From the NCBI RefSeq assembly GCF_014652795.1, contig NZ_BMZM01000003.1, positions 124,001-188,000 on the forward strand: 64,000 bases of DNA, given 5' to 3'. The DNA comes from Kushneria pakistanensis. Lineage in GTDB: Bacteria > Pseudomonadota > Gammaproteobacteria > Pseudomonadales > Halomonadaceae. Under the pieces are notes generated by a model that did no database searches, had not been told where the DNA came from, and saw nothing but the letters and a program-made list of their open reading frames with translations. Position 1 is the first letter of the stretch; each line of letters opens with the position of its first letter. Of this stretch, positions 54,749-63,340 are shown piece after piece. The translations under genes were made by a program, and so were the position numbers.

Positions 54749-54985
54749 ATGTCACAAGTCTGTCAGGTTACCGGCAAGCGTCCGGTGACTGGTAACAACG
54801 TTTCCCACTCTCAGCGCAAGACGCGTCGTCGTTTCGTTCCCAACCTGCATACGCATCGTTTCTGGGTCGAATCCGAGAAGCGCTTTGTCAGGCTGCGCCT
54901 GTCCTCCAAGGGCATGCGCATCATCGACAAGAAGGGCATCGAAGTGGTCCTCAAGGACCTGCGTGCCAATGGGCTGAGCGTCTGA
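54749..54985 (+). CDS. rpmB: 50S ribosomal protein L28
   Basis: A 78-residue basic ribosomal protein, the same length as in E. coli, starting [21 protein letters not shown]. Motifs [41 protein letters not shown] are standard. The zinc-type four-cysteine form is absent (one Cys only). GGAGG lies 6 bases before the ATG; an open frame 12 codons further up is leader. Confidence 0.98.
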   Translation: MSQVCQVTGKRPVTGNNVSHSQRKTRRRFVPNLHTHRFWVESEKRFVRLRLSSKGMRIIDKKGIEVVLKDLRANGLSV

Positions 54986-55049
54986 GACGACGATCGTTTC
55001 ATGATCACACCTCAAGCGCCCGGCGCGCTTGAATGCGGAGAGCAGTAAC

Positions 55050-55205
55050 ATGCGTGACAAGATCAAGCTGGTTTCAAGCGCGGGTACCGGTCATTTCTAT
55101 ACGACCGACAAGAACAAGCGCAACACACCTGACAAGTTTGAGTTCAAGAAGTACGATCCCGTCGTACGCAAGCATGTCATCTATCGTGAAGCCAAGATCA
55201 AGTAA
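55050..55205 (+). CDS. rpmG: 50S ribosomal protein L33
   Basis: A 51-residue ribosomal protein, [19 protein letters not shown]..., with [31 protein letters not shown]. It is the cysteine-free (zinc-independent) form: the CxxC pairs of zinc-binding L33 are replaced. GGAGAGCAG stands just before the ATG. It forms the classic rpmB-rpmG pair, 64 bases apart, and is followed by two hairpins, the second a terminator. Confidence 0.98.
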   Translation: MRDKIKLVSSAGTGHFYTTDKNKRNTPDKFEFKKYDPVVRKHVIYREAKIK

Positions 55206-55248
55206 TTGATCCTGACTTGACGTGCCACCCGACAGGGTGGCCTGAAAG

Positions 55249-55272
55249 GACCCGGTCATGGCCGGGTCTTTT
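55249..55272 (+). terminator. Terminator after rpmG
   Basis: GACCCGG pairs with CCGGGTC around TCATGG and is followed by TTTTT. A smaller hairpin (CCACCC-GACA-GGGTGG) stands just upstream at 55225-55240. Confidence 0.9.
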
Positions 55273-55349
55273 TGTATCTGATGGTTGGCCATGAGGCCTC
55301 TATCCTCTGCGCCGCGACCTCCTGATCAACGCCACTACGCCGGATTTCC

Positions 55350-56165
55350 ATGCCCGAGCTGCCTGAAGTCGAAACGACCCGCCGCGGTATTGCGCCGTGG
55401 GTAGCGGGTTTTGAAGTCAATGAAGTCATTGTTCGTCATCATCGTCTGCGCATTCCCGTACCCGGCCATCTGCCCGAGCGCCTGACCGGTGAGCGCATTG
55501 GCGAGATTGCCCGACGGGCCAAGTATCTGCTGCTGCCGGTGGCCGGTGGCCATCTGCTATGGCATCTGGGCATGTCGGGCAGTCTGCGCCTGGTCGAGAT
55601 CGGCACCGAGCCACGCAAGCATGACCATATCGATCTGGTCATGAGTTCCGATCTGGTGCTGCGTTATCACGATCCGCGTCGCTTCGGACTGGTGGATTTC
55701 ATCGAAGGTGATCCGCTCGATGATCGGCGCCTGGCAAGTCTTGGACCCGAGCCGCTCAGTGATGACTTCAGTGGCGCTCATCTGTATCAGCGCTCGCGCG
55801 GCAAGCGTGTGGCGGTCAAGAACTTCATCATGGACAGCGCCGTCGTGGTGGGCGTGGGCAACATCTATGCCGCCGAGGCGCTGTTCATGGCCGGCATCGA
55901 TCCACGCGTCGAGGCCGGCAAGGTGTCCCGCGCGCGCTATCAGCGCCTGGCGGAGGCCATCAAGCAGGTGCTGGCCGCTTCAATCGAACAGGGCGGGACC
56001 ACGCTGCGTGATTTTGTCAGTGGCCGTGGCGAGCCCGGCTACTTTGTTCAGCGACTCAACGTCTACGGCCGTGGCGGTGAGCCGTGCCGCAACTGTGGCC
56101 ATGAGCTTCGTTCAATGACCATCGGCCAGCGCGCCAGCGTGTTCTGCCCGCACTGTCAGCGTTAG
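55350..56165 (+). CDS. mutM: Formamidopyrimidine-DNA glycosylase MutM (Fpg)
   Basis: A 271-residue bifunctional glycosylase/AP lyase removing 8-oxoguanine. The catalytic Pro2-Glu3 are in [14 protein letters not shown]; the beta-lyase Lys lies in [10 protein letters not shown]. The H2TH domain contains [22 protein letters not shown], and the C-terminal zinc finger is [26 protein letters not shown]. No clear ribosome site precedes the ATG. Confidence 0.97.
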   Translation: MPELPEVETTRRGIAPWVAGFEVNEVIVRHHRLRIPVPGHLPERLTGERIGEIARRAKYLLLPVAGGHLLWHLGMSGSLRLVEIGTEPRKHDHIDLVMSSDLVLRYHDPRRFGLVDFIEGDPLDDRRLASLGPEPLSDDFSGAHLYQRSRGKRVAVKNFIMDSAVVVGVGNIYAAEALFMAGIDPRVEAGKVSRARYQRLAEAIKQVLAASIEQGGTTLRDFVSGRGEPGYFVQRLNVYGRGGEPCRNCGHELRSMTIGQRASVFCPHCQR

Positions 56166-56258
56166 TTACCCTGGAACACACTGCTGCGGATATGCCCAGC
56201 TGATAGAATGGCGGGCAATACGCTACTGCCCCTTTTATCACCCATTCTGGAAACTGTC

Positions 56259-57449
56259 GTGACCCAACGTCTTCGTCTCAAGAAAAATGCCGATCGCCGT
56301 CTCAAGGCGGGCCACCTGTGGCTCTACTCCAATGAGATCGATATTGCCGAAACGCCGCTCAAGGACTTTGAGCCAGGTGCTCAGGCCATCGTTGAGGCGG
56401 CCAACGGCCGCGCCATGGGCGTGGCCTACGTCAACCCCAATTCACTGATCTGCGGGCGCATTGTTTCGCGTGATACCGACGTGATGCTCAGTCGCTCCCT
56501 GCTGGTGCATCGCTTCAAGCAGGCGCTGTCCCTGCGTGAGCGTCTTTTTGCACGTCCGTTCTATCGTCTGGTACATGGCGAAGGGGATCTGCTGCCCGGT
56601 CTGGTGGTGGACCGCTTTGATGATGTAGTCGTGGTTCAGCTCAATACGCTGGGCATGGAGAAGGTGCGCGACGAGATCATCGATGCGCTCAACAAGGTCC
56701 TCTCGCCGCGCGTGATCGTGCTGCGCGGTGATACCGCGGGGCGTCGCCTGGAGCAGCTCGACGAGCAGGTCGAGATCGTTCAGGGCGAACTCGACGGCGC
56801 CGTGGCGCTGGAAGAAAACGGGGTGCGCTTTGAAACCGATGTCGTGGGCGGACAGAAGACCGGCTGGTTCTTTGATCACCGTGACAATCGCGCCTGGCTT
56901 AACACTCAGGTCGCTGGCAAGCGGGTGCTGGATGTGTTCAGTTATGTCGGCGGATGGGGCGTGCAGGCCGCAGCCAGCGGCGCTTCGGAAGTAGTCTGTG
57001 TGGATGCTTCCGCGCCGGCGCTTGAGCGCGTCATGAGCAATGCCGCGCTCAACGGGGTAGAAGATCGGGTTTCCACGCTGCAGGGCGATGCCTTTGAGAT
57101 GCTTGCCCAGCTCAAGGCGCAGGGCGAAGTCTTTGACGTGATCGTGCTGGATCCGCCGGCATTCATTCGCAAGCGCAAGGACATCAACGCCGGCGAGCGG
57201 GCCTATGGCAAGCTCAATCGCGAAGCGATTCGCCTGCTGGGTCGCGATGGTCTGCTGATGTCGGCATCGTGCTCGATGCACCTGGCCAGCGACCGGCTGA
57301 TCGATATCGTGCGCGGCTCGGCGCGTCATCAGGACCGCCATGCCCAGTTGATTTATCAGGGGCACCAGGCCGGTGATCATCCCATTCATCCGTCCATTCC
57401 CGAAACAGCCTATCTCAAGGCCATGGGCGTGCGGATCTTCCGCGACTGA
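56259..57449 (+). CDS. rlmI: 23S rRNA (cytosine1962-C5)-methyltransferase RlmI
   Basis: A 396-residue SAM methyltransferase, exactly the E. coli RlmI length if started at GTG 56259 (VTQRLRLKKNADRRLKAGHLWLYSNEI). The N-terminal PUA domain is followed by an EEHEE-like region (LLPGLVVDRFDDVVVVQ) and a Rossmann domain: KTGWFFDHRDNRAWL, VLDVFSYVGGWGVQAAASGA, VLDPPAFIRKRKD (motif IV) and SASCSMHL (catalytic Cys). An ATG at 56208 in frame is less likely. Confidence 0.94.
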   Translation: MTQRLRLKKNADRRLKAGHLWLYSNEIDIAETPLKDFEPGAQAIVEAANGRAMGVAYVNPNSLICGRIVSRDTDVMLSRSLLVHRFKQALSLRERLFARPFYRLVHGEGDLLPGLVVDRFDDVVVVQLNTLGMEKVRDEIIDALNKVLSPRVIVLRGDTAGRRLEQLDEQVEIVQGELDGAVALEENGVRFETDVVGGQKTGWFFDHRDNRAWLNTQVAGKRVLDVFSYVGGWGVQAAASGASEVVCVDASAPALERVMSNAALNGVEDRVSTLQGDAFEMLAQLKAQGEVFDVIVLDPPAFIRKRKDINAGERAYGKLNREAIRLLGRDGLLMSASCSMHLASDRLIDIVRGSARHQDRHAQLIYQGHQAGDHPIHPSIPETAYLKAMGVRIFRD

Positions 57450-57453
57450 GATC

Positions 57454-57801
57454 ATGATGACGCACCGGGTCTGCGTGTTTCAGCATCCCAACAGCCTGCT
57501 GGTGGGGCATGTGCGCAACCTGCTCGAAGTGGCCGGCGTTGCCTGCGAGATTCGCAACTGGACGCTGGCCGGCGGGATGGGGGATCTGGCCCCCATCGAC
57601 TGCGAGCCCCAGCTGTGGGTGACTCCGGAGGACGAGGCGCGTGCCCGCGCGATCATCGATCAGTGGCGTCAGGCACTGGAAATCGAATCGTCTCCCGGCG
57701 CGCGACTGTCACAAGGCTGGCGCTGCCAGCACTGTGGCGAGTGGCACGACGCGCACTTTGATACCTGCTGGCAGTGCGGGCTTGAGCGCCCCGATCCATA
57801 G
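57454..57801 (+). CDS. DUF2007-domain protein with C-terminal zinc ribbon
   Basis: A 115-residue soluble protein starting MMTHRVCVFQHPNSLLVGHVRNLLEVAGVACEIRN, the putative signal-transducing (DUF2007) beta-alpha module also found in PII-like small proteins. The C-terminus is a zinc ribbon, WRCQHCGEWHDAHFDTCWQCGLERPD, with two CxxC knuckles. ATG follows the rlmI stop by 4 bases, so it is probably co-translated with it. Function unknown; the ribbon could mediate protein or RNA contacts. Confidence 0.85.
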   Translation: MMTHRVCVFQHPNSLLVGHVRNLLEVAGVACEIRNWTLAGGMGDLAPIDCEPQLWVTPEDEARARAIIDQWRQALEIESSPGARLSQGWRCQHCGEWHDAHFDTCWQCGLERPDP

Positions 57802-57912
57802 CAGCTGTCAGCCAGGCTGTCGCCCGTGCGCGCCGCGCGCGTTACACTGTGGGCACTTCCACGCGATGATCTCATCCGCGCCGTTTTCCATTACCGAGCA
57901 GACGTTGCGTTC

Positions 57913-58926
57913 ATGACCAGCACACGAGTACTGACCGGCATTACCACGACCGGTACCCCCCATCTGGGCAATTATGTCGGTGCCATTCGCCCCGCCATTG
58001 CCGCAAGTCAGGACGAGAGCGTTCAGTCCTACTACTTTCTGGCCGATCTGCATGCCCTGATCAAGGCAAGCGATCCCAAACGCGTGCAGCAGTCGCGTCT
58101 CGAGATTGCTGCGACCTGGCTGGCGCTGGGGCTGGATACGGACAACGCTATCTTTTATCGCCAGTCGGATATTCATGAGACCACCGAGCTTGCGTGGATG
58201 CTCTCCTGCGTCTGCGCCAAGGGACTGATGAATCGGGCGCATGCCTACAAGGCAGCGGTCGCCGAAAACGAGGAGGGGGGCAGTCCGGATCCCGATCGTG
58301 GCATCACCATGGGGCTTTTCAGCTATCCGGTGCTGATGGCGGCCGACATCCTGATGTTCAACGCCAATCGTGTGCCGGTCGGGCGCGATCAGGTACAGCA
58401 CATCGAGATGGCCCGCGACATGGCCGGGCGCTTCAATCACCTCTACAAGGGCAACTATTTTACGCTGCCCGAGGCGGTCGTGGATGAGCGCGTGCAGACC
58501 CTTAACGGGCTGGATGGACGCAAGATGTCCAAGAGTTACGACAATACCATTCCGTTGTTCTCCTCCGAGAAGAAGCTCCTGAAGCTGATTCGCAAGATCA
58601 AGACCAACTCGCTGGAGCCGGGCAAACCAAAGGACCCCGAGACCTGCACGCTGTTTCAGATCTACTCGGCCTTTGCCAGTGAAAGCGAGGAGCAGGCCAT
58701 GCGTACGCGCTATGCCGAGGGGATCGGCTGGGGCGATGCCAAAAATGCGGTGTTTGAGCACCTCAATGCGCAGCTCGAGGGGCCGCGCGGTGAGTATGAA
58801 CGGCTCATGCAGGACCCGGATCACATCGAATCGGTACTGCAGAAGGGGGCCGAGCGCGCCCGCGCCGAGGCCAATACGCTGCTGGAGCGTCTGCGACCGG
58901 CCGTGGGACTGGGGCGATTCGTCTGA
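57913..58926 (+). CDS. trpS: Tryptophanyl-tRNA synthetase
   Basis: A 337-residue class I synthetase. The start MTSTRVLTGITTTGTPHLGNYVGAI contains the HIGH-equivalent TPHLGNY. The KMSKS loop is GRKMSKSYDN. QYFLADLHAL-like QSYYFLADLHALI and PVGRDQVQHIEMARDMAGRFN complete the Trp/ATP site. No strong ribosome site is seen. A bidirectional terminator separates it from the convergent peptidase gene. Confidence 0.97.
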   Translation: MTSTRVLTGITTTGTPHLGNYVGAIRPAIAASQDESVQSYYFLADLHALIKASDPKRVQQSRLEIAATWLALGLDTDNAIFYRQSDIHETTELAWMLSCVCAKGLMNRAHAYKAAVAENEEGGSPDPDRGITMGLFSYPVLMAADILMFNANRVPVGRDQVQHIEMARDMAGRFNHLYKGNYFTLPEAVVDERVQTLNGLDGRKMSKSYDNTIPLFSSEKKLLKLIRKIKTNSLEPGKPKDPETCTLFQIYSAFASESEEQAMRTRYAEGIGWGDAKNAVFEHLNAQLEGPRGEYERLMQDPDHIESVLQKGAERARAEANTLLERLRPAVGLGRFV

Positions 58927-58951
58927 TCAGTGCCTGATCGTGCCGGATATT

Positions 58952-58985
58952 AAAAGGGCCGCCTTCTCATGAAGGCGGCCCTTTT
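58952..58985. terminator. Bidirectional terminator between trpS and the S9 peptidase gene
   Basis: AAAAGGGCCGCCTTC pairs perfectly (15 bp) with GAAGGCGGCCCTTTT around TCAT. The A and T runs give a U-tract in both directions, serving both convergent genes. Confidence 0.95.
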
Positions 58986-59004
58986 GTTGCCAGGCGTTGC
59001 CTGA

Positions 59005-61032
59005 TCAGGACGTGGCGTCAAGCGCCGCTTCGAGTCCAGGCGTGTACTCGGCGCCATGCGGTACGGTCACGGTAGATGGCGTCAGCGCCTCACCAATCGG
59101 CTCGAATCGCCCGCCCAGTGCCTCGGCAAGAAACGCCTCGGTGATAGCGTTAAAGGCAATGTTATTGGCCGGACGGGCAAAGCCGTGGCCCTCATCGGGA
59201 AAGAGCACATAGGTAACGGGAATCGATTTCTCGCGCATGGCCTCCACGATCTGGTCGCTTTCGGCCTGTTTGACGCGCGGGTCGTTGGCGCCCTGACCGA
59301 TCAGCAGCGGTCGCTGAATGCGATCGGCATGAGTCAGCGGCGAGCGCGCCTTCAGCCATTCACGGCCTTCCTCGGTATTTGGGTCGGCCATGCGACGATA
59401 CATCTGCTGACGACCGGCTTCCCAGTAGGGCGGAATGCTGTCCAGCAGCGTGGTCAGGTTCGAAGGGCCGACAATATCCACGCCGCAGGCAAACACCTCG
59501 GGCGTCATGGTAAGACCGGCAAGCGTGGCATAGCCGCCGTAGGAGCCACCCATGATGGCGACCCTTTTGGGGTCGGCAATGCCCTGGTCGATGGCCCAGT
59601 TGACGGCATCGATCAGATCATCATGCATGGTGGTGCCCCACTCGCCATCGCCGGCGGCGGTGAAGGACTTGCCAAAGCCGGTCGAGCCACGGTAATTGAC
59701 GGAGAGCACTGCGTAACCGCGGTTGGCCAGCCACTGGTGATAGCTGTTGCTGCCGTAGCTGTCGCGCGCCCACGGGCCGCCATGGACCAGCAGTACCATG
59801 GGCAGCGGTGCAGCAGGTCTGGTAAAGCCGCTGGCATCGCTGCCGTTGGGCAGGGTCAGGTAGGAGATCAGCGTCAGGCCGTCGCGTGAGGTGAGCTCCA
59901 GCGGCGTCATGCCGGTCAGCGGTGCCCCTTCAAGTTCCGGGCGGCTGACAAACAGCGAGGTCAGCGTGCGCGTGTCGCGATCAAACAGCCATGTCTCGGC
60001 CGGCGCGGTGACCGGGTCGTTGACCACGATCCAGCGCCGGTCATTATCGGTACGCGAGGTGACGTTGACATCACCCTTGAGCCTGTCGTCGAGAAAGGCA
60101 AGTTCCTCACCGATGGCTGGATCGATGGCGGTCCATTCGGTGCGCAGGTAGTCCACTGCCCAGGCCTGGATATCGTGGTTTTCCCGGTCGGCCATGATGC
60201 CGGTAATATCGGCTTTTGGTGACTGGGCGATCACGCGTGATTCGCCGCTTTCCCAGTCCTGTGCGGTGAGCGCCGCCGTATCGCGACCACGGCTGTCGAT
60301 CCAGTACATGGTACGTCCGTCGCGGGTAAAGCCGGCCGGTCCGGTATTGGCGCTGTCCTCAAAACTGATGGAGGTGAACGGCTCGCTTTCGACCGTCAGA
60401 TCATTGACGCGAAAGAAGTCTTCTCCGCCGTCGGCACGCGGTTTCTCGGCCAGACGGATCTCCAGATTCTCATCCAGCAAAAAGCCGCCATAGCCGTCGT
60501 TTTGCAGCACCAGCGACAGCTCGCCGCTGTCGAGGTTCAGCCGGTAGACGTCATGCCAGCGCGGGTCACGGTCGTTGATGCCCACCATGATGTAGTCCCG
60601 GATATGGCGACTGACGCCCAGCACCTGCACGCGTACGCCTTCCTGCGGGGTGAGGATGCGCTGCTCGCCGCTTTCAACGCTGACGCCATACAGGCGAAAG
60701 TTTTCGTCGCCCCCCTGATCGTTGACGTACAAAAGCTGCTGACTGTCGGGGGACCAGAAGTAGCTGCGGATCGGGCGGGTGTCTTCCTGTGTCAGGGTTC
60801 GTGCCTGCTCAGGCTGGTCAGCGGGGGCCACCCACAGGTTCAGCACGTCATTATGGGGCGCGATCCAGGAGAGCCACTGTCCGTCGGGGCTCAGGCGCCC
60901 CTGGACGCGACTGGGATTGCCAAACAGACGCTGCCGCTCGATAAGTGGCACATCCTCTGCACGGCCGGTGCCTGCCGAGGGGGTCTGGCTGGCTGGCACG
61001 CCAGTCAGTTCTACATTGATCCAGCGCATCAT
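59005..61032 (-). CDS. S9-family prolyl oligopeptidase/acylaminoacyl peptidase
   Basis: A 675-residue serine peptidase. The N-terminal 400 residues or so form a beta-propeller (repeated blades such as GRLSPDGQWLSWIA, YFWSPDSQQLLYVND, FTRDGRTMYWIDS). The C-terminal alpha/beta-hydrolase has the nucleophile Ser497 in GGSYGG, the Asp in GQGANDPRVKQAES and the His in FPDEGHGFARP. No signal peptide is visible, so it is probably cytoplasmic. AAGGAG sits 3 bases before the first ATG (61032) and 6 before the second (61029); the second is better spaced. Confidence 0.93.
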   Translation of the reverse strand: MMRWINVELTGVPASQTPSAGTGRAEDVPLIERQRLFGNPSRVQGRLSPDGQWLSWIAPHNDVLNLWVAPADQPEQARTLTQEDTRPIRSYFWSPDSQQLLYVNDQGGDENFRLYGVSVESGEQRILTPQEGVRVQVLGVSRHIRDYIMVGINDRDPRWHDVYRLNLDSGELSLVLQNDGYGGFLLDENLEIRLAEKPRADGGEDFFRVNDLTVESEPFTSISFEDSANTGPAGFTRDGRTMYWIDSRGRDTAALTAQDWESGESRVIAQSPKADITGIMADRENHDIQAWAVDYLRTEWTAIDPAIGEELAFLDDRLKGDVNVTSRTDNDRRWIVVNDPVTAPAETWLFDRDTRTLTSLFVSRPELEGAPLTGMTPLELTSRDGLTLISYLTLPNGSDASGFTRPAAPLPMVLLVHGGPWARDSYGSNSYHQWLANRGYAVLSVNYRGSTGFGKSFTAAGDGEWGTTMHDDLIDAVNWAIDQGIADPKRVAIMGGSYGGYATLAGLTMTPEVFACGVDIVGPSNLTTLLDSIPPYWEAGRQQMYRRMADPNTEEGREWLKARSPLTHADRIQRPLLIGQGANDPRVKQAESDQIVEAMREKSIPVTYVLFPDEGHGFARPANNIAFNAITEAFLAEALGGRFEPIGEALTPSTVTVPHGAEYTPGLEAALDATS

Positions 61033-61209
61033 GAGCTCCTTTACCGATAGCCGGTGACCGTATCTGTCTACGGTAACATTTCGATCCCGACAGCATAACG
61101 CACCCTGGTCTCCCGGGCCTGATGAGTTCGTTAGCCAGCTTTTATTTCAGACGCTGCGTTTATGCCTATAGAATATGGATAACGAATTTTTTATTTCTGG
61201 AGTAAAGGT

Positions 61210-62433
61210 ATGGCGCAGGTAACTGCAGCAGATCAGCATCAGCAGAGGCCTCTGCATCAATCCCCGATTGTCTGGGGCGCGGCAGCGCTTTTGCTGGTTG
61301 CAATACTGGCAGTGGGCAGTGCCATCAGCATGACACAGGGGGCGCTGATTCTGGTCGGTGGCGCGCTGGGGCTGGTGCTCTACCACGCCGCCTTCGGATT
61401 CACGTCGGCCTGGCGCGTGTTCATTATCGAACGCCGCGGCCGTGGTCTGCGCGCGCAAATGGTGTTGCTGGCCATTGCGGTACTGCTTTTCTTTCCGGCC
61501 CTGTCCGCTGGCACGTTGTTCGACCATCCGGTACGAGGATTTGTCTCGCCCATTGGCGTGTCTGTCGTGGTGGGGGCCTTCATGTTCGGGATTGGCATGC
61601 AGCTGGGGGGCGGCTGCGCGTCGGGCACGCTGTTCACGGCCGGCGGCGGCAATGCCCGCATGATGGTGACGCTGCTTTTCTTTATTGTCGGTTCGGTGCT
61701 GGCCACCATCAATTTTGACTGGTGGATGGCCCTGCCGGCCCTTGAGCCGGTATCACTGGTCGAGCTGGGGGCCGTGCCCGGTATTGCAACAAGCCTGGTG
61801 CTTTTTGCCGCCATTGCGGCGCTGACCGTACTGCTGGAGCGCCGTCGACATGGCACGCTGGAAGCCGCCGCCGTGCCCGCCGAGCGTCGTGGCTCGGCTC
61901 GCTGGCTGCGTGGCCCCTGGCCGCTGCTGTTCGGCGCCGTGGCGCTGGCGCTGCTCAATTTTGCAACGCTTGCCCTGTCCGGCAAGCCCTGGGGAATCAC
62001 GTCTGCCTTTGCGCTCTGGGGCGCCAAGGGTCTGCAGGCAGCGGGTATGGATCCGGGGCAGTGGAGCTACTGGCAGCAGCCGGGCAATGCTCAGGCGCTG
62101 GGCCAGAGCATCTGGCATGACATCAATAGCGTCATGAATATCGGAATTGTGCTGGGCGCCATGCTGGCGGCCGCGCTGGCGGGAAGGTTTCGGCCGAGCC
62201 TGCGCATTCCGCTGCGTTCGCTGGCGGCCTGTGTACTCGGTGGATTGCTGCTGGGCTATGGCGCGCGCATCGCCTTTGGCTGCAACATCGGCGCCTATTT
62301 CAGCGGCATTGCCTCCGGCAGCCTGCATGGCTGGTTATGGATGATCTTTGCCTTTGCCGGCAACATGGTCGGTGTGAAGCTTCGTCCCTTCTTTTTCAAT
62401 CAGCCCGCACGTCCGGCCGTCAGCGGCTGTTGA
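61210..62433 (+). CDS. YeeE/YedE (TsuA-like) sulfur-compound transporter
   Basis: A 407-residue inner-membrane protein with about ten helices in two pseudo-repeats. Each half carries the conserved cysteine loop: GMQLGGGCASGTLFTAGGGNARMM and GARIAFGCNIGAYFSGIASGSLHGW. TsuA of this family imports thiosulfate through such cysteines. The C-terminal segment GNMVGVKLRPFFF is standard. No rhodanese/TusA gene is adjacent in the window. GGAG-TAAAGG stands just before the ATG. Confidence 0.92.
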   Translation: MAQVTAADQHQQRPLHQSPIVWGAAALLLVAILAVGSAISMTQGALILVGGALGLVLYHAAFGFTSAWRVFIIERRGRGLRAQMVLLAIAVLLFFPALSAGTLFDHPVRGFVSPIGVSVVVGAFMFGIGMQLGGGCASGTLFTAGGGNARMMVTLLFFIVGSVLATINFDWWMALPALEPVSLVELGAVPGIATSLVLFAAIAALTVLLERRRHGTLEAAAVPAERRGSARWLRGPWPLLFGAVALALLNFATLALSGKPWGITSAFALWGAKGLQAAGMDPGQWSYWQQPGNAQALGQSIWHDINSVMNIGIVLGAMLAAALAGRFRPSLRIPLRSLAACVLGGLLLGYGARIAFGCNIGAYFSGIASGSLHGWLWMIFAFAGNMVGVKLRPFFFNQPARPAVSGC

Positions 62434-62460
62434 TCCTGTCATATTGCGTAAAATGAGAGT

Positions 62461-62488
62461 CCCGGAGATGCCGAATGGCGTCTCCGGG
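62461..62488 (+). other. 12-bp hairpin downstream of the YeeE/YedE gene
   Basis: CCCGGAGATGCC pairs with GGCGTCTCCGGG (one T-G pair) around GAAT, 28 bases after the stop. No T-run follows (GCCCTGCCC), so it is at best a weak or Rho-assisted terminator. Confidence 0.5.
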
Positions 62489-62594
62489 GCCCTGCCCGGT
62501 TTCTCCAGGAGACATTCCGGTAAATTTTTCATTCTGTTCCAGAAGCGGGGCATTATAATGACTCGTTAACACGCTTACGATTTCTGGAAGTCTC

Positions 62595-63245
62595 ATGTCA
62601 GATCCCACCATGCTTTCCACGCCTGCTGAACGGCAGCAGACACTCAACAGCATTTATCGCTACGTTGCCTATCTCTTCTTTATTGCTCTCATCTGTCAAT
62701 GCATGTACTGGGATGCACTGCCCAAAGCGCTTGATGATCAGTTCACCGAAGCCTCCTTTGCCGAAATTTCCCAGAGCGTCATGCTGGTCCTCAGTCTGGT
62801 GCTGCTGTGGAAGACTCGTGCCATGGGAATCTACCGCCACGGTACCGTGCTGATGTTTGCCTTTTTGCTGGCATCACTGATTCGTGAACAGGATTTCCTG
62901 TTTGACCGCGTGTTCGATGGGCTGTGGCAGTGGCTGGTGACACTGGTGCTGGTGCCGGCCATCGTATATCTGGTACGACATCGTCTGCGTGTACTGGATG
63001 AATGCTGTCGTTATATGCAGCAGATGTCCTTCGGGCTTTTTTTGAGCGGTATGCTGACGCTTTACGTCTTCTCGCGCCTGATGGGACGCGGCATCTTCTG
63101 GGAAGCCATCATGAAGGCGCAGTACATTTATGAGATCAAGTCCACGGTAGAAGAGGGTATCGAGACGCTGGGCTATGCGCTCATGCTGCTGGCCATTTTC
63201 GAGCTGTGGCTGTGGGCACGCAGACAGGTCCTGTCGCGCACCTGA
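62595..63245 (+). CDS. Unrecognised integral membrane protein
   Basis: A 216-residue protein with about six hydrophobic segments (YVAYLFFIALICQCMYW, SQSVMLVLSLVLLW, GTVLMFAFLLASLI, LVTLVLVPAIVYLV, MSFGLFLSGMLTLYVF, TLGYALMLLAIFELWLW). Conserved-looking charged residues lie between helices (IREQDFLFDRVFD, MKAQYIYEIKSTVEEGIE). I do not recognise the family. A perfect TATAAT at 62554-62559 and GGAAG before the ATG suggest its own transcription. The gene ends before the bidirectional terminator at 63291. Confidence 0.8.
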   Translation: MSDPTMLSTPAERQQTLNSIYRYVAYLFFIALICQCMYWDALPKALDDQFTEASFAEISQSVMLVLSLVLLWKTRAMGIYRHGTVLMFAFLLASLIREQDFLFDRVFDGLWQWLVTLVLVPAIVYLVRHRLRVLDECCRYMQQMSFGLFLSGMLTLYVFSRLMGRGIFWEAIMKAQYIYEIKSTVEEGIETLGYALMLLAIFELWLWARRQVLSRT

Positions 63246-63290
63246 CCCGCCTGCTGGACTGCAGGTAACCCGTCATGGAAATTGCCATGA

Positions 63291-63320
63291 AAAAGGCCCC
63301 ATCCGAAGATGGGGCCTTTT
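63291..63320. terminator. Bidirectional terminator between the membrane protein gene and aconitase
   Basis: AAAAGGCCCCATC pairs perfectly with GATGGGGCCTTTT around CGAA, with A/T runs giving a U-tract on either strand. Confidence 0.93.
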
Positions 63321-63340
63321 GGTATGGCAGGAACTGCTGC

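Noticed and set aside
57313-57453. Extension of the DUF2007 gene into rlmI
   Set aside because: The frame there is the shadow of the rlmI 3' end; the ATG pair at 57454 begins the conserved domain.
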